DNA of 64,000 nt from CAZNPU01 sp964575335 (lineage in GTDB: Bacteria; Planctomycetota; Phycisphaerae; Phycisphaerales; SM1A02). The position numbers and the translations under genes are program-made. The stretch covers positions 1 through 64,000 of the forward strand of contig CAZNPU010000009.1 of assembly GCA_964575335.1 (NCBI GenBank), in the 5' to 3' direction. Position 1 is the stretch's first letter, and each line of letters begins with the position of its first letter. Below, one piece after another: positions 1 through 9,129 of the stretch. The notes under the pieces were generated by a model, which was not told the DNA's origin, searched no databases, and saw only the letters and a program-made list of their open reading frames with translations.

Positions 1-780
1 ATCGCCATGATCTTTCAGGAGCCGATGACGTCGCTCAATCCAGTCTTCACCATCGGCGAGCAGATCATTGAAGCGGTCATGCTCCATCAGCATGTTAATC
101 GCAGGCAGGCCCGTCAGATCGCGCAGCAGGCTTTGGCTGAAGTGGGCATTGCCAGGCCGGACGAACGGCTGAAGTCGTATCCGCATCAGTTTTCAGGCGG
201 TATGCGGCAGCGCGTGATGNNNNNNNNNNCCATGGCGCTGGCCTGTCAGCCGAAAGTGTTGCTGGCCGACGAGCCGACCACCGCGCTGGATGTTACCGTT
301 CAGGCGCAGATTCTGGCGCTGCTTCGGCGGCTGCAGAACGAGCGCGGCATGGGCGTGATGCTCATCACGCACGATCTGGGAATCGTGGCGCAGCATGCCG
401 ATGTCGTATGCGTGATGTACGGCGGGCGCGTGGTGGAGTACGCAGCGGTGGAAGATCTTTTCAAAAACCCGCTGCATCCATACACGCGCGGCTTGCTGCA
501 ATCACGCCCCAGTTTGCGCAAACGCCGCCACCGGCTGGCAACCGTGCAGGAAGTCGTGGGCGATCCGGCAGCGTTCAAAGCGATTGAAGGCGCCAACAGC
601 ACAGGCATTCCGTGGTGGCCGGACCACAATGCGATCAGCAGCAATCGCAACGACTATCGTTTGCTTGAAATCAAACCCAATCACTGGGTCGGATGTGTGC
701 TGCGCGAGAGCGATCATGACAGCAAGGCTCTGCGCCGGCCCGACATCAACAGCCGCAGACAGCCGGTAGAATCTCCTTGA
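1..780 (+). CDS. Oligopeptide/dipeptide ABC transporter ATP-binding protein (5' partial)
   Basis: This is the ATPase subunit of a peptide importer of the OppD/DppD type, which powers uptake from the cytoplasmic face of the inner membrane. The reading frame is open from base 1, so the Walker A region lies outside the window. Visible motifs are the Q-loop region 'IFQEPMTSLNP', the signature 'FSGGMRQR', Walker B 'VLLADEPTTALD' and the H-loop 'LITHD'. The C-terminal 'PYTRGLLQS' segment is typical of the OppD/DppD C-terminal domain, but its usual Cys cluster is reduced to a single 'WVGC'. Ten N bases interrupt the gene just after the signature. Family identity is clear; the substrate is not. Confidence 0.9.
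   Translation: MAMIFQEPMTSLNPVFTIGEQIIEAVMLHQHVNRRQARQIAQQALAEVGIARPDERLKSYPHQFSGGMRQRVMXXXXMALACQPKVLLADEPTTALDVTVQAQILALLRRLQNERGMGVMLITHDLGIVAQHADVVCVMYGGRVVEYAAVEDLFKNPLHPYTRGLLQSRPSLRKRRHRLATVQEVVGDPAAFKAIEGANSTGIPWWPDHNAISSNRNDYRLLEIKPNHWVGCVLRESDHDSKALRRPDINSRRQPVESP
220..229. other. Assembly gap (10 N) inside the ABC ATPase gene
   Basis: Exactly ten N bases lie between 'gtgatg' and 'ccatggcg'. Relatives usually read V-M-I-A-M-A-L-A here, which needs about four bases. The N run is therefore probably a fixed-size scaffold spacer, and the gene is not necessarily two residues longer. Confidence 0.95.
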
Positions 781-822
781 GCAAGCAGCCGCTGAGCCGC
801 GCATCGCTCAGCAATGCTTGCT
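780..822 (+). terminator. Two-tier hairpin immediately after the ABC ATPase stop codon
   Basis: AGCAAGCA (780-787) pairs with TGCTTGCT (815-822). Inside it, GCTGAGC (791-797) pairs with GCTCAGC (806-812). The structure starts at the last base of the stop codon. There is no long T tract, so it may be a terminator or an mRNA-stabilising hairpin. Confidence 0.5.
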
Positions 823-1010
823 GACTATTTACCAGCAAGGTTCCCAAAGAGGGTTTCCGAAAAAGACTCTCAAAGAAGATTCGCCGACGAAGCTTGCCTG
901 TAAGATCAGGCCCGCACGTGCGCGATTCTGACACGGCGCTGTTTGGATTGCAGTTTCAACAGTCAACGTTCAGCATTTGATTTTCAACTTCAACTTTCAA
1001 GTTTTCTCCC

Positions 1011-1493
1011 ATGCCATTGATTGATCCTGGAAAAAAAGCTCCTGCCTTTCGGTTGCCCGATCAGAACGGCACGATGCACGCATTGAAGGACTATGCCGGC
1101 TCGCCGGTGGTGCTGTACTTTTATCCCAAGGACGACACCTCCGGCTGCACGGCTGAGGCATGCGCTTTCCGCGACCTGCTGCCCAAGTTCACAAAGAGCA
1201 AGGCGGTGGTGCTGGGCGTCAGCCCTGATGACTCCACGCGTCACGCCAAGTTTGCCGCCAAATACAATCTGAACTTCACGCTTCTTGCCGACGTGCCCGG
1301 CGATGACGGCACGCCGAAGGTGTGCGATAAATACGGCGTGTGGCAGGAAAAATCGATGTACGGCCGCACCTACATGGGCGTGGTGCGCACGACATATCTG
1401 ATTGACGCTGACGGCCGCGTCGCCCGACGATGGGACAAGGTAAAGGTGGCCGGTCACGCTGAAGAGGTTCTGGCTGCGGTCGCTGAACTGTGA
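1011..1493 (+). CDS. bcp: Thioredoxin-dependent peroxiredoxin, Bcp/PrxQ type
   Basis: This cytoplasmic thiol peroxidase reduces hydrogen peroxide and organic hydroperoxides using thioredoxin. At 160 residues it has the normal family length. The peroxidatic Cys46 lies in 'DDTSGCTAEAC' and the resolving Cys51 follows five residues later, the classical atypical 2-Cys Bcp arrangement. The 'YPKDDT' motif precedes it and 'RTTYLID' marks the last core strand. The gene stands alone between two + strand genes with spacers of over 100 bp. No Shine-Dalgarno sequence is obvious before the ATG. Confidence 0.95.
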   Translation: MPLIDPGKKAPAFRLPDQNGTMHALKDYAGSPVVLYFYPKDDTSGCTAEACAFRDLLPKFTKSKAVVLGVSPDDSTRHAKFAAKYNLNFTLLADVPGDDGTPKVCDKYGVWQEKSMYGRTYMGVVRTTYLIDADGRVARRWDKVKVAGHAEEVLAAVAEL

Positions 1494-1569
1494 ATGTTGA
1501 CCTTCGCACACATCAACAGTGAACGCAGCAATCCGGCGCGACGCGCATTGCGCTGATGCCGCCTGCCGC

Positions 1570-1575
1570 TACACT
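1570..1575 (+). promoter_or_regulatory. Predicted -10 element TACACT of the ArsR-methyltransferase gene
   Basis: It occurs in the context CCGCTACACT, shared with several other genes in the window, 26 bases before the ATG. This predicts a short leader of about 20 nt. It is inferred from recurrence and position only. Confidence 0.45.
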
Positions 1576-1601
1576 TTCATGCCTGCTTATTCATTTTCAT
1601 T

Positions 1602-2549
1602 ATGGCTCTCACCCCCGACAACCTGCCGCTGCTGAGCCGCCTGGCGGCGCTGAATGATCTGGTCCGCTTGCGCATGCTTCGCCTGCTCAAACGCGAGGAG
1701 TTGAGCGTCGGTGAACTGGCGCGCGCGCTGCAGTTGCCGCAATCAACGGTCAGTCGGCATCTGAAGCTGCTGCATGATGGCGGCTGGGCGATGAAGCGGA
1801 CTGAAGGCACCGCTAGTCTTTATCGCGTGGATGAGCATTCGCTTGATCCGGCTTCACGCGATCTGTGGAAGCTGGTGGAGGCTCAGATCGGCTCAACGCC
1901 GACGTTCGATGAAGACGATGCCAGAGTGGCTGAAGTGATCGCCGATCGCCGCACCGACAGCCGCGCGTTCTTCGGCCGCGTTGCCGGCGAGTGGGATCAC
2001 CTGCGCCGGGAGCTCTTTGGCGAAAGGTTTACTGCCGACGCGTTGTTGACGCTGCTGCCGGCTGATTGGGTCGTGGCCGATCTTGGCTGCGGCACCGGCA
2101 ACGCTTCGGAGTTCATTGCGCCAGTGGTGAAGCGGGTGATTGCTGTTGATCGCGAGCCGGCAATGCTCGAGGCGGCCCGCCAGCATCTCGCTGGCTTTGA
2201 CAATGTTGAATTTCGCCAGGGCGAGCTGACTGATTTGCCGCTGCAGGATAAGGAAGTGGATGTTGCGATGATCTTTCTTGTGCTGCATCACGTTCCGCAG
2301 CCGCAGCAGGCCATGATCGAGGTTGCTCGCGTCGTCAAGCCGGGCGGCATCGTGCTGATTGTGGACATGATGCGGCACGATCGTGAGAGCTATCGGCACA
2401 CGATGGGCCACCAACATCTTGGATTTGAAGAACGCGATGTCCATGCGTGGGCCAAGTCGGCGCGGCTGGGTGATGTGCGGTTTCGGCGTTTGCGGCCGGA
2501 TACCGATTCAAAAGGTCCGGGCCTTTTTGCTGCAACAATGCGTAAGTGA
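1602..2549 (+). CDS. ArsR-family regulator fused to a SAM-dependent methyltransferase
   Basis: Residues 1-90 form an ArsR-type winged helix, with 'LSVGELARALQLPQSTVSRHLKLL' region as the recognition helix. Residues 130-300 form a class I methyltransferase with the SAM-binding glycine motif 'VADLGCGTGN' (about 164-173) and 'VARVVKPGGIVLIVD'. No metal-binding Cys pair typical of ArsR/SmtB is visible. Fusions of this architecture occur in many bacteria and are often linked to methionine or SAM-cycle genes, but no such gene is nearby here. Whether SAM is a substrate or a sensed ligand is unknown. A GCTACACT hexamer lies about 26 bases before the start codon. Confidence 0.88.
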   Translation: MALTPDNLPLLSRLAALNDLVRLRMLRLLKREELSVGELARALQLPQSTVSRHLKLLHDGGWAMKRTEGTASLYRVDEHSLDPASRDLWKLVEAQIGSTPTFDEDDARVAEVIADRRTDSRAFFGRVAGEWDHLRRELFGERFTADALLTLLPADWVVADLGCGTGNASEFIAPVVKRVIAVDREPAMLEAARQHLAGFDNVEFRQGELTDLPLQDKEVDVAMIFLVLHHVPQPQQAMIEVARVVKPGGIVLIVDMMRHDRESYRHTMGHQHLGFEERDVHAWAKSARLGDVRFRRLRPDTDSKGPGLFAATMRK

Positions 2550-2645
2550 TTCGCCTGTTGGCAGGCAAAGCGGCAGTATGATGATGTTGTTGCTGATGTG
2601 ATGAGCGGAGCTGTGACGTTTGCCGTATAGACACACCGTTGCAGC

Positions 2646-3836
2646 ATGCCTATGGATTGGATGCGTCGGGTTGCACCGGCCCGGCCAGGCTCGGCGTTGG
2701 CTCGCATGAATGCAGCAGGCTCCAATGCTGTTTGGATTCGCCGCACCGGTTCCGCGTTGCCGTGGTTGGTTGCGCTGCTTGCCGTGCTCGTTGCGATTGC
2801 CGTGTGGTTCGGGTTGATTGGCCCAACGCCTGCGCCGCCGCCTCGCGCGATCACGCCCCGCGGCGATCTTGCTGCAGATGAGCAGGCAACCATCGCGCTG
2901 TTTCAGGCTGTCAGTCCGTCGGTGGTCTATATCAACACCAGAGCGGAGCGCATCAATCCCTGGACGCGCAGCGTTGCTGAAGTGCTGCGCGGCACCGGCT
3001 CGGGATTTATGTGGGATGAGGCGGGGCACATCGTGACCAATTATCACGTGCTTGCGGGAGCAAGCTCTGCTGAAGTTGTGCTCAGCGATCACTCCGCATA
3101 CATGGCCGAACTGGTCGGCGTATCGCCTGATCACGATCTGGCGGTCTTGCGCATCCGCGCGCCGCGTCAGAAGATTCGGCCGGTGATGATTGGCACCAGC
3201 CGCGATCTGCAGGTGGGGCAGAAGGTCTTTGCCATCGGCAATCCGTTCGGTCTTGAACAGACGCTGACCACAGGCGTGCTGTCGTCGCTTGGACGGCGCA
3301 TCGAAAGCCTCAGCGGGCGCGAAATGGAAGACATCATTCAGACCGATGCGGCAATCAATCCGGGGAACTCGGGCGGGCCGCTGCTTGACAGCGCCGGGCG
3401 CGTGATCGGCATCAACACCGCAATCTTCAGTCCATCAGGCGCGTTTGCCGGCGTCGGATTCGCAGTGCCGATCGACACGGTGTATCGCATCGTTCCGCAA
3501 CTGATTGAAAACGGAAAGTATCAGCCGCCGGTGCTGGGCATTCGCATCAACGATCAAATCAGCCGGCGACTCACTGCGGAACTGAATCTCCAGGGCGTGC
3601 TGGTGCTCGGCGTTGAGCCGGATTCCGGCGCGGCGCGGGCGGGAATTCGCGGCACCGAGCTTGGCCGCGATGGCCCCGTTGTGCTCGGCGATGTGATTCT
3701 TGAAATTCAAGGGCGGCGCGTGCGATCAAGCAGCGATCTGCTCAATGCCCTTGAATACTACAAACCAGGCGACATCGTCACGCTCACCATCTGGCGCGAC
3801 GGTCAGCAACAGCAGGTGCAGGTGGAACTTGGTTGA
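2646..3836 (+). CDS. HtrA/DegP-like trypsin-type serine protease, membrane anchored
   Basis: This is a periplasmic quality-control protease held by one N-terminal membrane segment (about residues 38-58) followed by a Pro-rich linker. The catalytic triad is visible: His134 in 'TNYHVLAG', Asp164 in 'DHDLAVL' and Ser242 in 'NPGNSGGPL'. A single PDZ domain occupies about residues 295-394, as in DegS-like proteins. The length of 396 residues fits this class. Later in-frame ATGs (codons 3, 6 and 21) are possible starts, since no strong ribosome-binding site singles out the first. It converges on the next gene with a gap of only 22 bp. Confidence 0.93.
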   Translation: MPMDWMRRVAPARPGSALARMNAAGSNAVWIRRTGSALPWLVALLAVLVAIAVWFGLIGPTPAPPPRAITPRGDLAADEQATIALFQAVSPSVVYINTRAERINPWTRSVAEVLRGTGSGFMWDEAGHIVTNYHVLAGASSAEVVLSDHSAYMAELVGVSPDHDLAVLRIRAPRQKIRPVMIGTSRDLQVGQKVFAIGNPFGLEQTLTTGVLSSLGRRIESLSGREMEDIIQTDAAINPGNSGGPLLDSAGRVIGINTAIFSPSGAFAGVGFAVPIDTVYRIVPQLIENGKYQPPVLGIRINDQISRRLTAELNLQGVLVLGVEPDSGAARAGIRGTELGRDGPVVLGDVILEIQGRRVRSSSDLLNALEYYKPGDIVTLTIWRDGQQQQVQVELG

Positions 3837-3858
3837 GTGAGCAACAGGTTCGGCTGCG

Positions 3859-5994
3859 TCACTGCATGTTGTGATAGCGGCTGGCCATGTCCGCAAGTTC
3901 GTTTGCAAGCTCGATCATCTGCAGCTCGCGCGCCATGGCTGCGCCCTGCTCAGCAGCGCGAATTGCATCATCCTTGCGGCCATCTGCAGCGTAGGCGACG
4001 GCAAGCAGGCGGAACGTGTACGGACTGGCCATGTTGACTTCGCTGGCCAGTCGATGCGCCAATTCAGCAAGATGAACGGCTTGCTCGCTGTTGCGATAGG
4101 CAGGATCGGGGCATGTCGCGAGGAACTCAGCCAGCCGATACCCTGCGTCGACGCGCTGCTGAATGGTACGTGCCTGCTGGTTCAATGCTTCAAGCCACCG
4201 CTGCGCATCGGCAAAGCGAGCGTCCTGACGGGCAGATTCGCTTGCGCTGCGGAGCGTTCGGAATGCGTCGGCATGCACGTCTGCATTGGTTGCGTCAAAT
4301 TCCAGCGCCGACAGATACGCTGCAGCAGCCTGCTCAGCATCGCCCATCAATTCATGCAGGCGCCCGACACGCCAATACGCATCAGCGACATGCGGCAGGC
4401 GCGTCGCGCGCAGCCCTCGACGCTCAATCAATTTCAACTGCCGCCGCTTGATGCCTTCCAACGCTTGCTTTGCAGCTTCAAGCGCCTCATCAAGCCGCCC
4501 CTGCACGCGCAATGCTTCAGAGAGATTCACCAGCGCCTGCTGATGGCCCGGCCGATAGTGCAGCGATTTTTGTGCGTGGTATTCAGCCCTCGTCGCCAGC
4601 GCCAAAGCGGATTCATCATCGCCTGCTGCGAGAGCGTCTCCGGCGCGGCGAAGCAGGCTCGATGCCATGTTGTTGTGCGGCATCCACGCGGCATCATTCT
4701 TCGCCAGCGTGTCAAGCCAGACGGTTTCTGCGTTTTCATAAACAGCAGATTGTGTCCAGGTGATCAGCATGAGCGGCGGAATGACTGCGATGCCGACGAT
4801 GAGAACAAATCGCGTCGATCCGATCAGGTATGCCGATCCGCCCACTGCCAGCACAATCACGCCAAGACTCGCCAGGTACTGGAAATGGTCTGCGACGAAC
4901 GAAAACAGCATCGGGTAGACGTTGAAAAAACCAAGAGCAGGAAAGATCGTTCCTGCATAAAACGCCAGCGCCAGCCCCGGGCCGCGCCAGTTTCGCAGAT
5001 ACGCAACCAGACACGCTGCAGCGACTGCCAGAACCAGTAGCGTCGGCAGAAACGAAATCCACGTATTGGCATCAATGTTCCAGCGGGGATAGATGAACAT
5101 CACCGGCCAGGGCCACAACAGTTTCTGGGGATAAAACAGCAACGCTTTGGATGCGATGATGACGCGCTCAGCGAACGAAAACGCAAAATCGTCGCCGACC
5201 GCGCCGACGTGCTCTCGCTCAAGCGATGCGGTATTCAGCGCAAGCGCCAGGCCAAGGATGAACAGCGGCAGCAGCGGTACGATTCGAGCAAGCGTGATCG
5301 GGCGGCGCAGCCACAGCATCATCAGAATAAGCGCCGCCGGCAGCGAGCACGTTACCGTCTTGCTGAACAACGCAAGCAAAAAAAGCACAATCGCCGCGGC
5401 GTACCACGGCCACATATTCAGCTCGCCGTTTGTCGTTTCACGCTCCGACTGCCTCTGACGCAATGCATCAAACTGCAGATAACACAGCGCTGCACTCAGA
5501 TAGAACAAGCCCGACAGAACATTCTTGCGCTCGGTGATCCACGCGACGCTTTCCACATGAACCGGGTGCAGGGCAAAGATGATGCCGATGAGCCATCCTG
5601 CTGCAACGCCGCCCGGAATGCGCAGCACGACCGCCAACCGCCACACGAGCAACGCGTTGCCGATGTGCAGCAGCACGTTGACCAAGTGGTACCCAAGCGG
5701 ATTCAAACCCCAGAGTTGATATTCGATCCAGAAGCTGGTGAAGACGGCTGGGTAATACTGCGGCGTTTGGCGGGGAATCCAAATGCGGCGCAGGCCATCG
5801 AGGTCGTGCAGAAGCGTGTTCTGCGTGACGTATGAATCGTCATCCCAGATAAACCCCCCGTGAATCGCTGGCCAATACGCGATGAGGGTAAGCAGCACAA
5901 TGCCCGCAAAGCCAAACCATACCGGCAGCGTGATGCGCCGAAATGCGCTGATGCACGCGGCAAGGGAAAACGGCTTGACCTGCTCAACAGTCAT
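3859..5994 (-). CDS. Multi-pass membrane protein with C-terminal TPR repeats, TMTC/GT-C-like
   Basis: The first 420 or so residues hold many hydrophobic segments and resemble GT-C glycosyltransferases and TMTC proteins. 'WDDDSYVTQN' in the first outside loop corresponds to the acidic catalytic-loop motif of that fold, and 'ALHPVHVESVAWI' is typical of bacterial TMTC-like proteins. The C-terminal third consists of degenerate TPR repeats. A glycosyl or mannosyl transfer role is inferred from architecture only. I chose the ATG at 5994; an in-frame GTG at 6015 would add seven residues. It lies 150 bp downstream of the PDH operon on the same strand. Confidence 0.8.
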   Translation of the reverse strand: MTVEQVKPFSLAACISAFRRITLPVWFGFAGIVLLTLIAYWPAIHGGFIWDDDSYVTQNTLLHDLDGLRRIWIPRQTPQYYPAVFTSFWIEYQLWGLNPLGYHLVNVLLHIGNALLVWRLAVVLRIPGGVAAGWLIGIIFALHPVHVESVAWITERKNVLSGLFYLSAALCYLQFDALRQRQSERETTNGELNMWPWYAAAIVLFLLALFSKTVTCSLPAALILMMLWLRRPITLARIVPLLPLFILGLALALNTASLEREHVGAVGDDFAFSFAERVIIASKALLFYPQKLLWPWPVMFIYPRWNIDANTWISFLPTLLVLAVAAACLVAYLRNWRGPGLALAFYAGTIFPALGFFNVYPMLFSFVADHFQYLASLGVIVLAVGGSAYLIGSTRFVLIVGIAVIPPLMLITWTQSAVYENAETVWLDTLAKNDAAWMPHNNMASSLLRRAGDALAAGDDESALALATRAEYHAQKSLHYRPGHQQALVNLSEALRVQGRLDEALEAAKQALEGIKRRQLKLIERRGLRATRLPHVADAYWRVGRLHELMGDAEQAAAAYLSALEFDATNADVHADAFRTLRSASESARQDARFADAQRWLEALNQQARTIQQRVDAGYRLAEFLATCPDPAYRNSEQAVHLAELAHRLASEVNMASPYTFRLLAVAYAADGRKDDAIRAAEQGAAMARELQMIELANELADMASRYHNMQ

Positions 5995-6165
5995 GGCGTT
6001 GCGTTGCTGCAGCACGAAGCATTACAGGATACAGCGCTGCTGCTGAACGATCCTGCTGCGAATCACAGGCTGCTGCCCCAACTGCATTCACGATCGATGA
6101 TCGTGTGGCGGCAAGAACACTTCGATTTCTCCCGCAGCAGTTTGCGTTTGACTTCCTGCGGCGAT

Positions 6166-7575
6166 TCAGGAACGCTTTACGCTCATTGCTGAACGCGCAG
6201 TATCCGACAGCAGTTCGCTGATCGTCGGATGGGGGTGGATTGTCGCGGCCAGATCGGTCAGTGTCGCTCCCATTTCGATCGCCAGCGCCGCTTCGGCAAT
6301 CATTTCGCTGGCATACGGCCCCGCCAGCCCCACGCCCAGCACAAGTTCTGAGTGCGGATCGTAGATGACCTTGGTCACGCCTTCGTACCGCCCCATGCCC
6401 ACGGCGCGGCCGGACGCGCCCCACGGCGTTTTTGCAACGGCGTGCGGCAAATCGACCAGTTTGGCGGATTCTTCCGTGACGCCGCACCACGCCAGTTGCG
6501 GATCGGTGAAGATCGTCATCGGCACGACGCGCGCATCAAACACGCTGTCATGGCCGGCAATGACCTCTGCAGCGATGCGCCCCTGATGAAGCGCGTGATC
6601 GGCAAGAAACGGCGGACCGGTCACGTCGCCTGCTGCGAAGATGCGCGGATTGCTGGTGCGCATGTGCGCATCGATTTCGATAAAGCCATCAGCATCAGCG
6701 TTGACCTGCGCTTTTTCCAGCGCAAGCCCGTGAGAACTGCTGATGTGACCAATGGATACAACAACGCGATCGAACGCTGCGGGAGCGGGGGCGCTTTCGC
6801 CTGCAAATTCCACGCGCACTTCATCGTCAGTCACTTCGGATGCAGCGATGGTGGTGTTGTGATGTACTGCTGCAAGTTGCGGTTCCAGACGCCTGGTGAC
6901 GATGCGGGCAAGGTCAGCATCAGCTTCCGGCAGGAGTCGAGGCCCATGGTTGACGATGGTGACCTGACTGCCCAGAGCGGAGAAGATCGACGCCAGTTCT
7001 GCAGCGATGTAATCGCCGCCCACAATCAGCAACCGCGCGGGCGCTTCGCCAAGATTGAGCAGTTCGCCCGGCGTGAGAATACGCGTGCCGTCAAATGGCG
7101 CAGCAGCATGTTCGCGCGGCATTGCGCCGGTGGTAATCAGCGCGCGGCGAAACCGCACGCGCGGCACGTTGCCTTCCAGTAACGAAATGGTGCGCGAATC
7201 TTCAAAATGCGCTCGCGCTTGAAGCCGCTCTACGTTGTGTTTCCTGCAAAGGCTTTCAAGACCGGACGCGAGTTTGCTGACGGTTTTGTTTTTCCACGCC
7301 CAGACTGCACCAACATCGATTGTCGGTGTGCTGAAGGTGATGCCGAACTGTGCAGCCTCAGCAGCCATGCGCACGGTATCGGCGACATGCAGCAGCGTTT
7401 TGGAGGGGATGCAGCCTTCGTGCAGACAGACACCGCCCATCACTGCATCAGATCGCGAATCAATCACCAGCGCCTGCACGCCAAGCTCTGCAGCGCGAAA
7501 AGCGGCGCTATAGCCTGCCGGCCCGCCGCCGATGATGACCAGATCGGTTTCCTGGGTAAATTCGCCAACAACCAT
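6166..7575 (-). CDS. lpdA: Dihydrolipoamide dehydrogenase (E3 of the PDH complex)
   Basis: This flavoprotein reoxidises dihydrolipoyl groups of E2 and passes electrons through FAD and a disulphide to NAD+. The FAD motif 'IIGGGPAGYSAA' is near the N-terminus, the redox disulphide is Cys50/Cys55 in 'GVCLHEGC', and the active-site base His449 with Glu454 is in 'HPHPTISE'. At 469 residues the length is normal. The NAD-binding motif is odd: 'GGDYIAAE' (from about residue 186) has Asp where the third glycine is expected, and Asn209 replaces the acidic residue that usually binds the NAD ribose. It is the last gene of the E1alpha-E1beta-E2-E3 operon. Confidence 0.93.
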   Translation of the reverse strand: MVVGEFTQETDLVIIGGGPAGYSAAFRAAELGVQALVIDSRSDAVMGGVCLHEGCIPSKTLLHVADTVRMAAEAAQFGITFSTPTIDVGAVWAWKNKTVSKLASGLESLCRKHNVERLQARAHFEDSRTISLLEGNVPRVRFRRALITTGAMPREHAAAPFDGTRILTPGELLNLGEAPARLLIVGGDYIAAELASIFSALGSQVTIVNHGPRLLPEADADLARIVTRRLEPQLAAVHHNTTIAASEVTDDEVRVEFAGESAPAPAAFDRVVVSIGHISSSHGLALEKAQVNADADGFIEIDAHMRTSNPRIFAAGDVTGPPFLADHALHQGRIAAEVIAGHDSVFDARVVPMTIFTDPQLAWCGVTEESAKLVDLPHAVAKTPWGASGRAVGMGRYEGVTKVIYDPHSELVLGVGLAGPYASEMIAEAALAIEMGATLTDLAATIHPHPTISELLSDTARSAMSVKRS

Positions 7576-7724
7576 GGGGCCAATCCAAATGGTAAACGGT
7601 CAATAGGTCAACATGCTGCGGGAATGCGGAGGAGTCATGAGGATTTGCTGCATGCGAGGCGGAGTGTAATGCCGTTGTTGTCGCCGCCGCCTTTTACACA
7701 ACACAACCGCAGGCAGACGCCGTT

Positions 7725-9095
7725 CTACAACAGTAATCGTGCTGGGTTTTGCAGATCGCCAATGATGTGCTGCATGAATTGCACTTCCTGACCGCCGTCC
7801 AGCAGCCGGTGATCGATGGAATGACTCAGCGGCATGATTAGACGCGGCACAACTTGTCCATCCACAACCCACGGCATCCATTTGGTTCTGCCAAGCGCCA
7901 GCACCGCAACCTGCGGCGGCGTGATGATGGGGGTGGAATAACGACTGCCGCCCATCGCGCCGGCGTTTGAGATCGTGTAGGTTCCGCCTCGCGTGTCGTT
8001 CACGACAAAGCTCGCGGTGCGGGCCTTTTCGCTCAGGATTGCCAGTTCATCGCTGATCTGCGGAATCGACATGCGATCAGCATTACGCAGCACCATCGGT
8101 ACGAGGCCGCGATCGGTGTGCACGCCGATTGCGATATTGATGTAGCGTCTGTAGATGATTTGATTGTTTTCAATATCAATCGACGCGTTGAATTCCGGAA
8201 ATCGCTGCAGAGCGCGCACTACGGCGCGTATGACGAAGGCGAGCATCGTCAGTTTGCGTGAAGGATCATCAGGCGATGTGTAGCCCTTGCGCAGTTTTTC
8301 CAGTTCGGTGACGTCCGCATCGTCAAAGTCGGTGGCGTGCGGGATGGTGGACCACGATTGAGCCATCACGCTGGCGATGGTCTTGCGCGCCTGAGTAAGC
8401 GGCGCGAGCTTGATCGGGCCATATTGATCTGATGAATCTTCGCCCGGCGGTTCGACAATCGGCGATTCAGGCAGGGGAGCGTAGGCGACTGCCTTCGGGG
8501 CCGCAGTACGAGCGGGCTGTGCTGGGCTGCTCCCCATTGGGCTGGGAGAAGGAAGAGGCGATGGTAGGGGTGTGGTAAGCGATGCCGCTGCGCGTTCGAC
8601 ATCGACGCGCTGGATGCGTCCGCCGGGGCCGGTGCCCTGAACGGTTTCGATATCGACATTGAGCGTGCGTGCGAGCTTGCGCACCGCGGGTGATGCGGGC
8701 TTGCGGGGGAGGATAGCTGTCTGCGGTTTCGCAGCAAGCGTGAGTGTGCCGGAGCCTGTGGGCGCGGCGGTGGATGCGCGTGAGGAGGAACTGGTGACGA
8801 CGTTCGCGCCTGTTGAAGCGGATGCGCCTGCGGAGGATTCGGAGCGTGCGCTTTGCGGGGGGGCGATCGTCACCATGACATCGCCCACATGCACCATTTG
8901 GCCGTCGACGACATGGACTTGTTCGACCACGCCGGTGTACGGGCAGGGGATGACCACAGCCGCTTTGTCGGTTTCAACTTCCATGAGCGGCTGATCTTCA
9001 CGCACCTGATCGCCAGGCTTGACCATCACGCGCAGCACCTGGCCTTCATGCACGCCTTCGCCGAGGTCGGGGAGTTTGAAGTCTTTGGATACCAT
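7725..9095 (-). CDS. pdhC: Dihydrolipoamide acetyltransferase (E2 of the PDH complex)
   Basis: This core subunit transfers the acetyl group from lipoyl to CoA. A single lipoyl domain carries Lys44 in 'VETDKAAV'. A Ser/Thr/Ala-rich linker leads to an E1/E3-binding domain (about 135-170, with 'GTGPGGRI'). A second linker contains the repeat 'PLPSPLPSPSP'. The catalytic acyltransferase domain ends with His429 and Asp433 in 'DHRLLDGG'. Length and order are normal for one-lipoyl E2 chains. E1beta ends only 34 bp upstream, so the genes are almost certainly co-transcribed. Confidence 0.94.
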   Translation of the reverse strand: MVSKDFKLPDLGEGVHEGQVLRVMVKPGDQVREDQPLMEVETDKAAVVIPCPYTGVVEQVHVVDGQMVHVGDVMVTIAPPQSARSESSAGASASTGANVVTSSSSRASTAAPTGSGTLTLAAKPQTAILPRKPASPAVRKLARTLNVDIETVQGTGPGGRIQRVDVERAAASLTTPLPSPLPSPSPMGSSPAQPARTAAPKAVAYAPLPESPIVEPPGEDSSDQYGPIKLAPLTQARKTIASVMAQSWSTIPHATDFDDADVTELEKLRKGYTSPDDPSRKLTMLAFVIRAVVRALQRFPEFNASIDIENNQIIYRRYINIAIGVHTDRGLVPMVLRNADRMSIPQISDELAILSEKARTASFVVNDTRGGTYTISNAGAMGGSRYSTPIITPPQVAVLALGRTKWMPWVVDGQVVPRLIMPLSHSIDHRLLDGGQEVQFMQHIIGDLQNPARLLL

Positions 9096-9129
9096 GCGAT
9101 TCTTTGAGGAGGCTCGTTGTTTTGCGGCG

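Noticed and set aside
3871..5040. 389-codon open frame on the plus strand
   Set aside because: It is antisense to the TPR membrane protein; no domain or ribosome-binding site.
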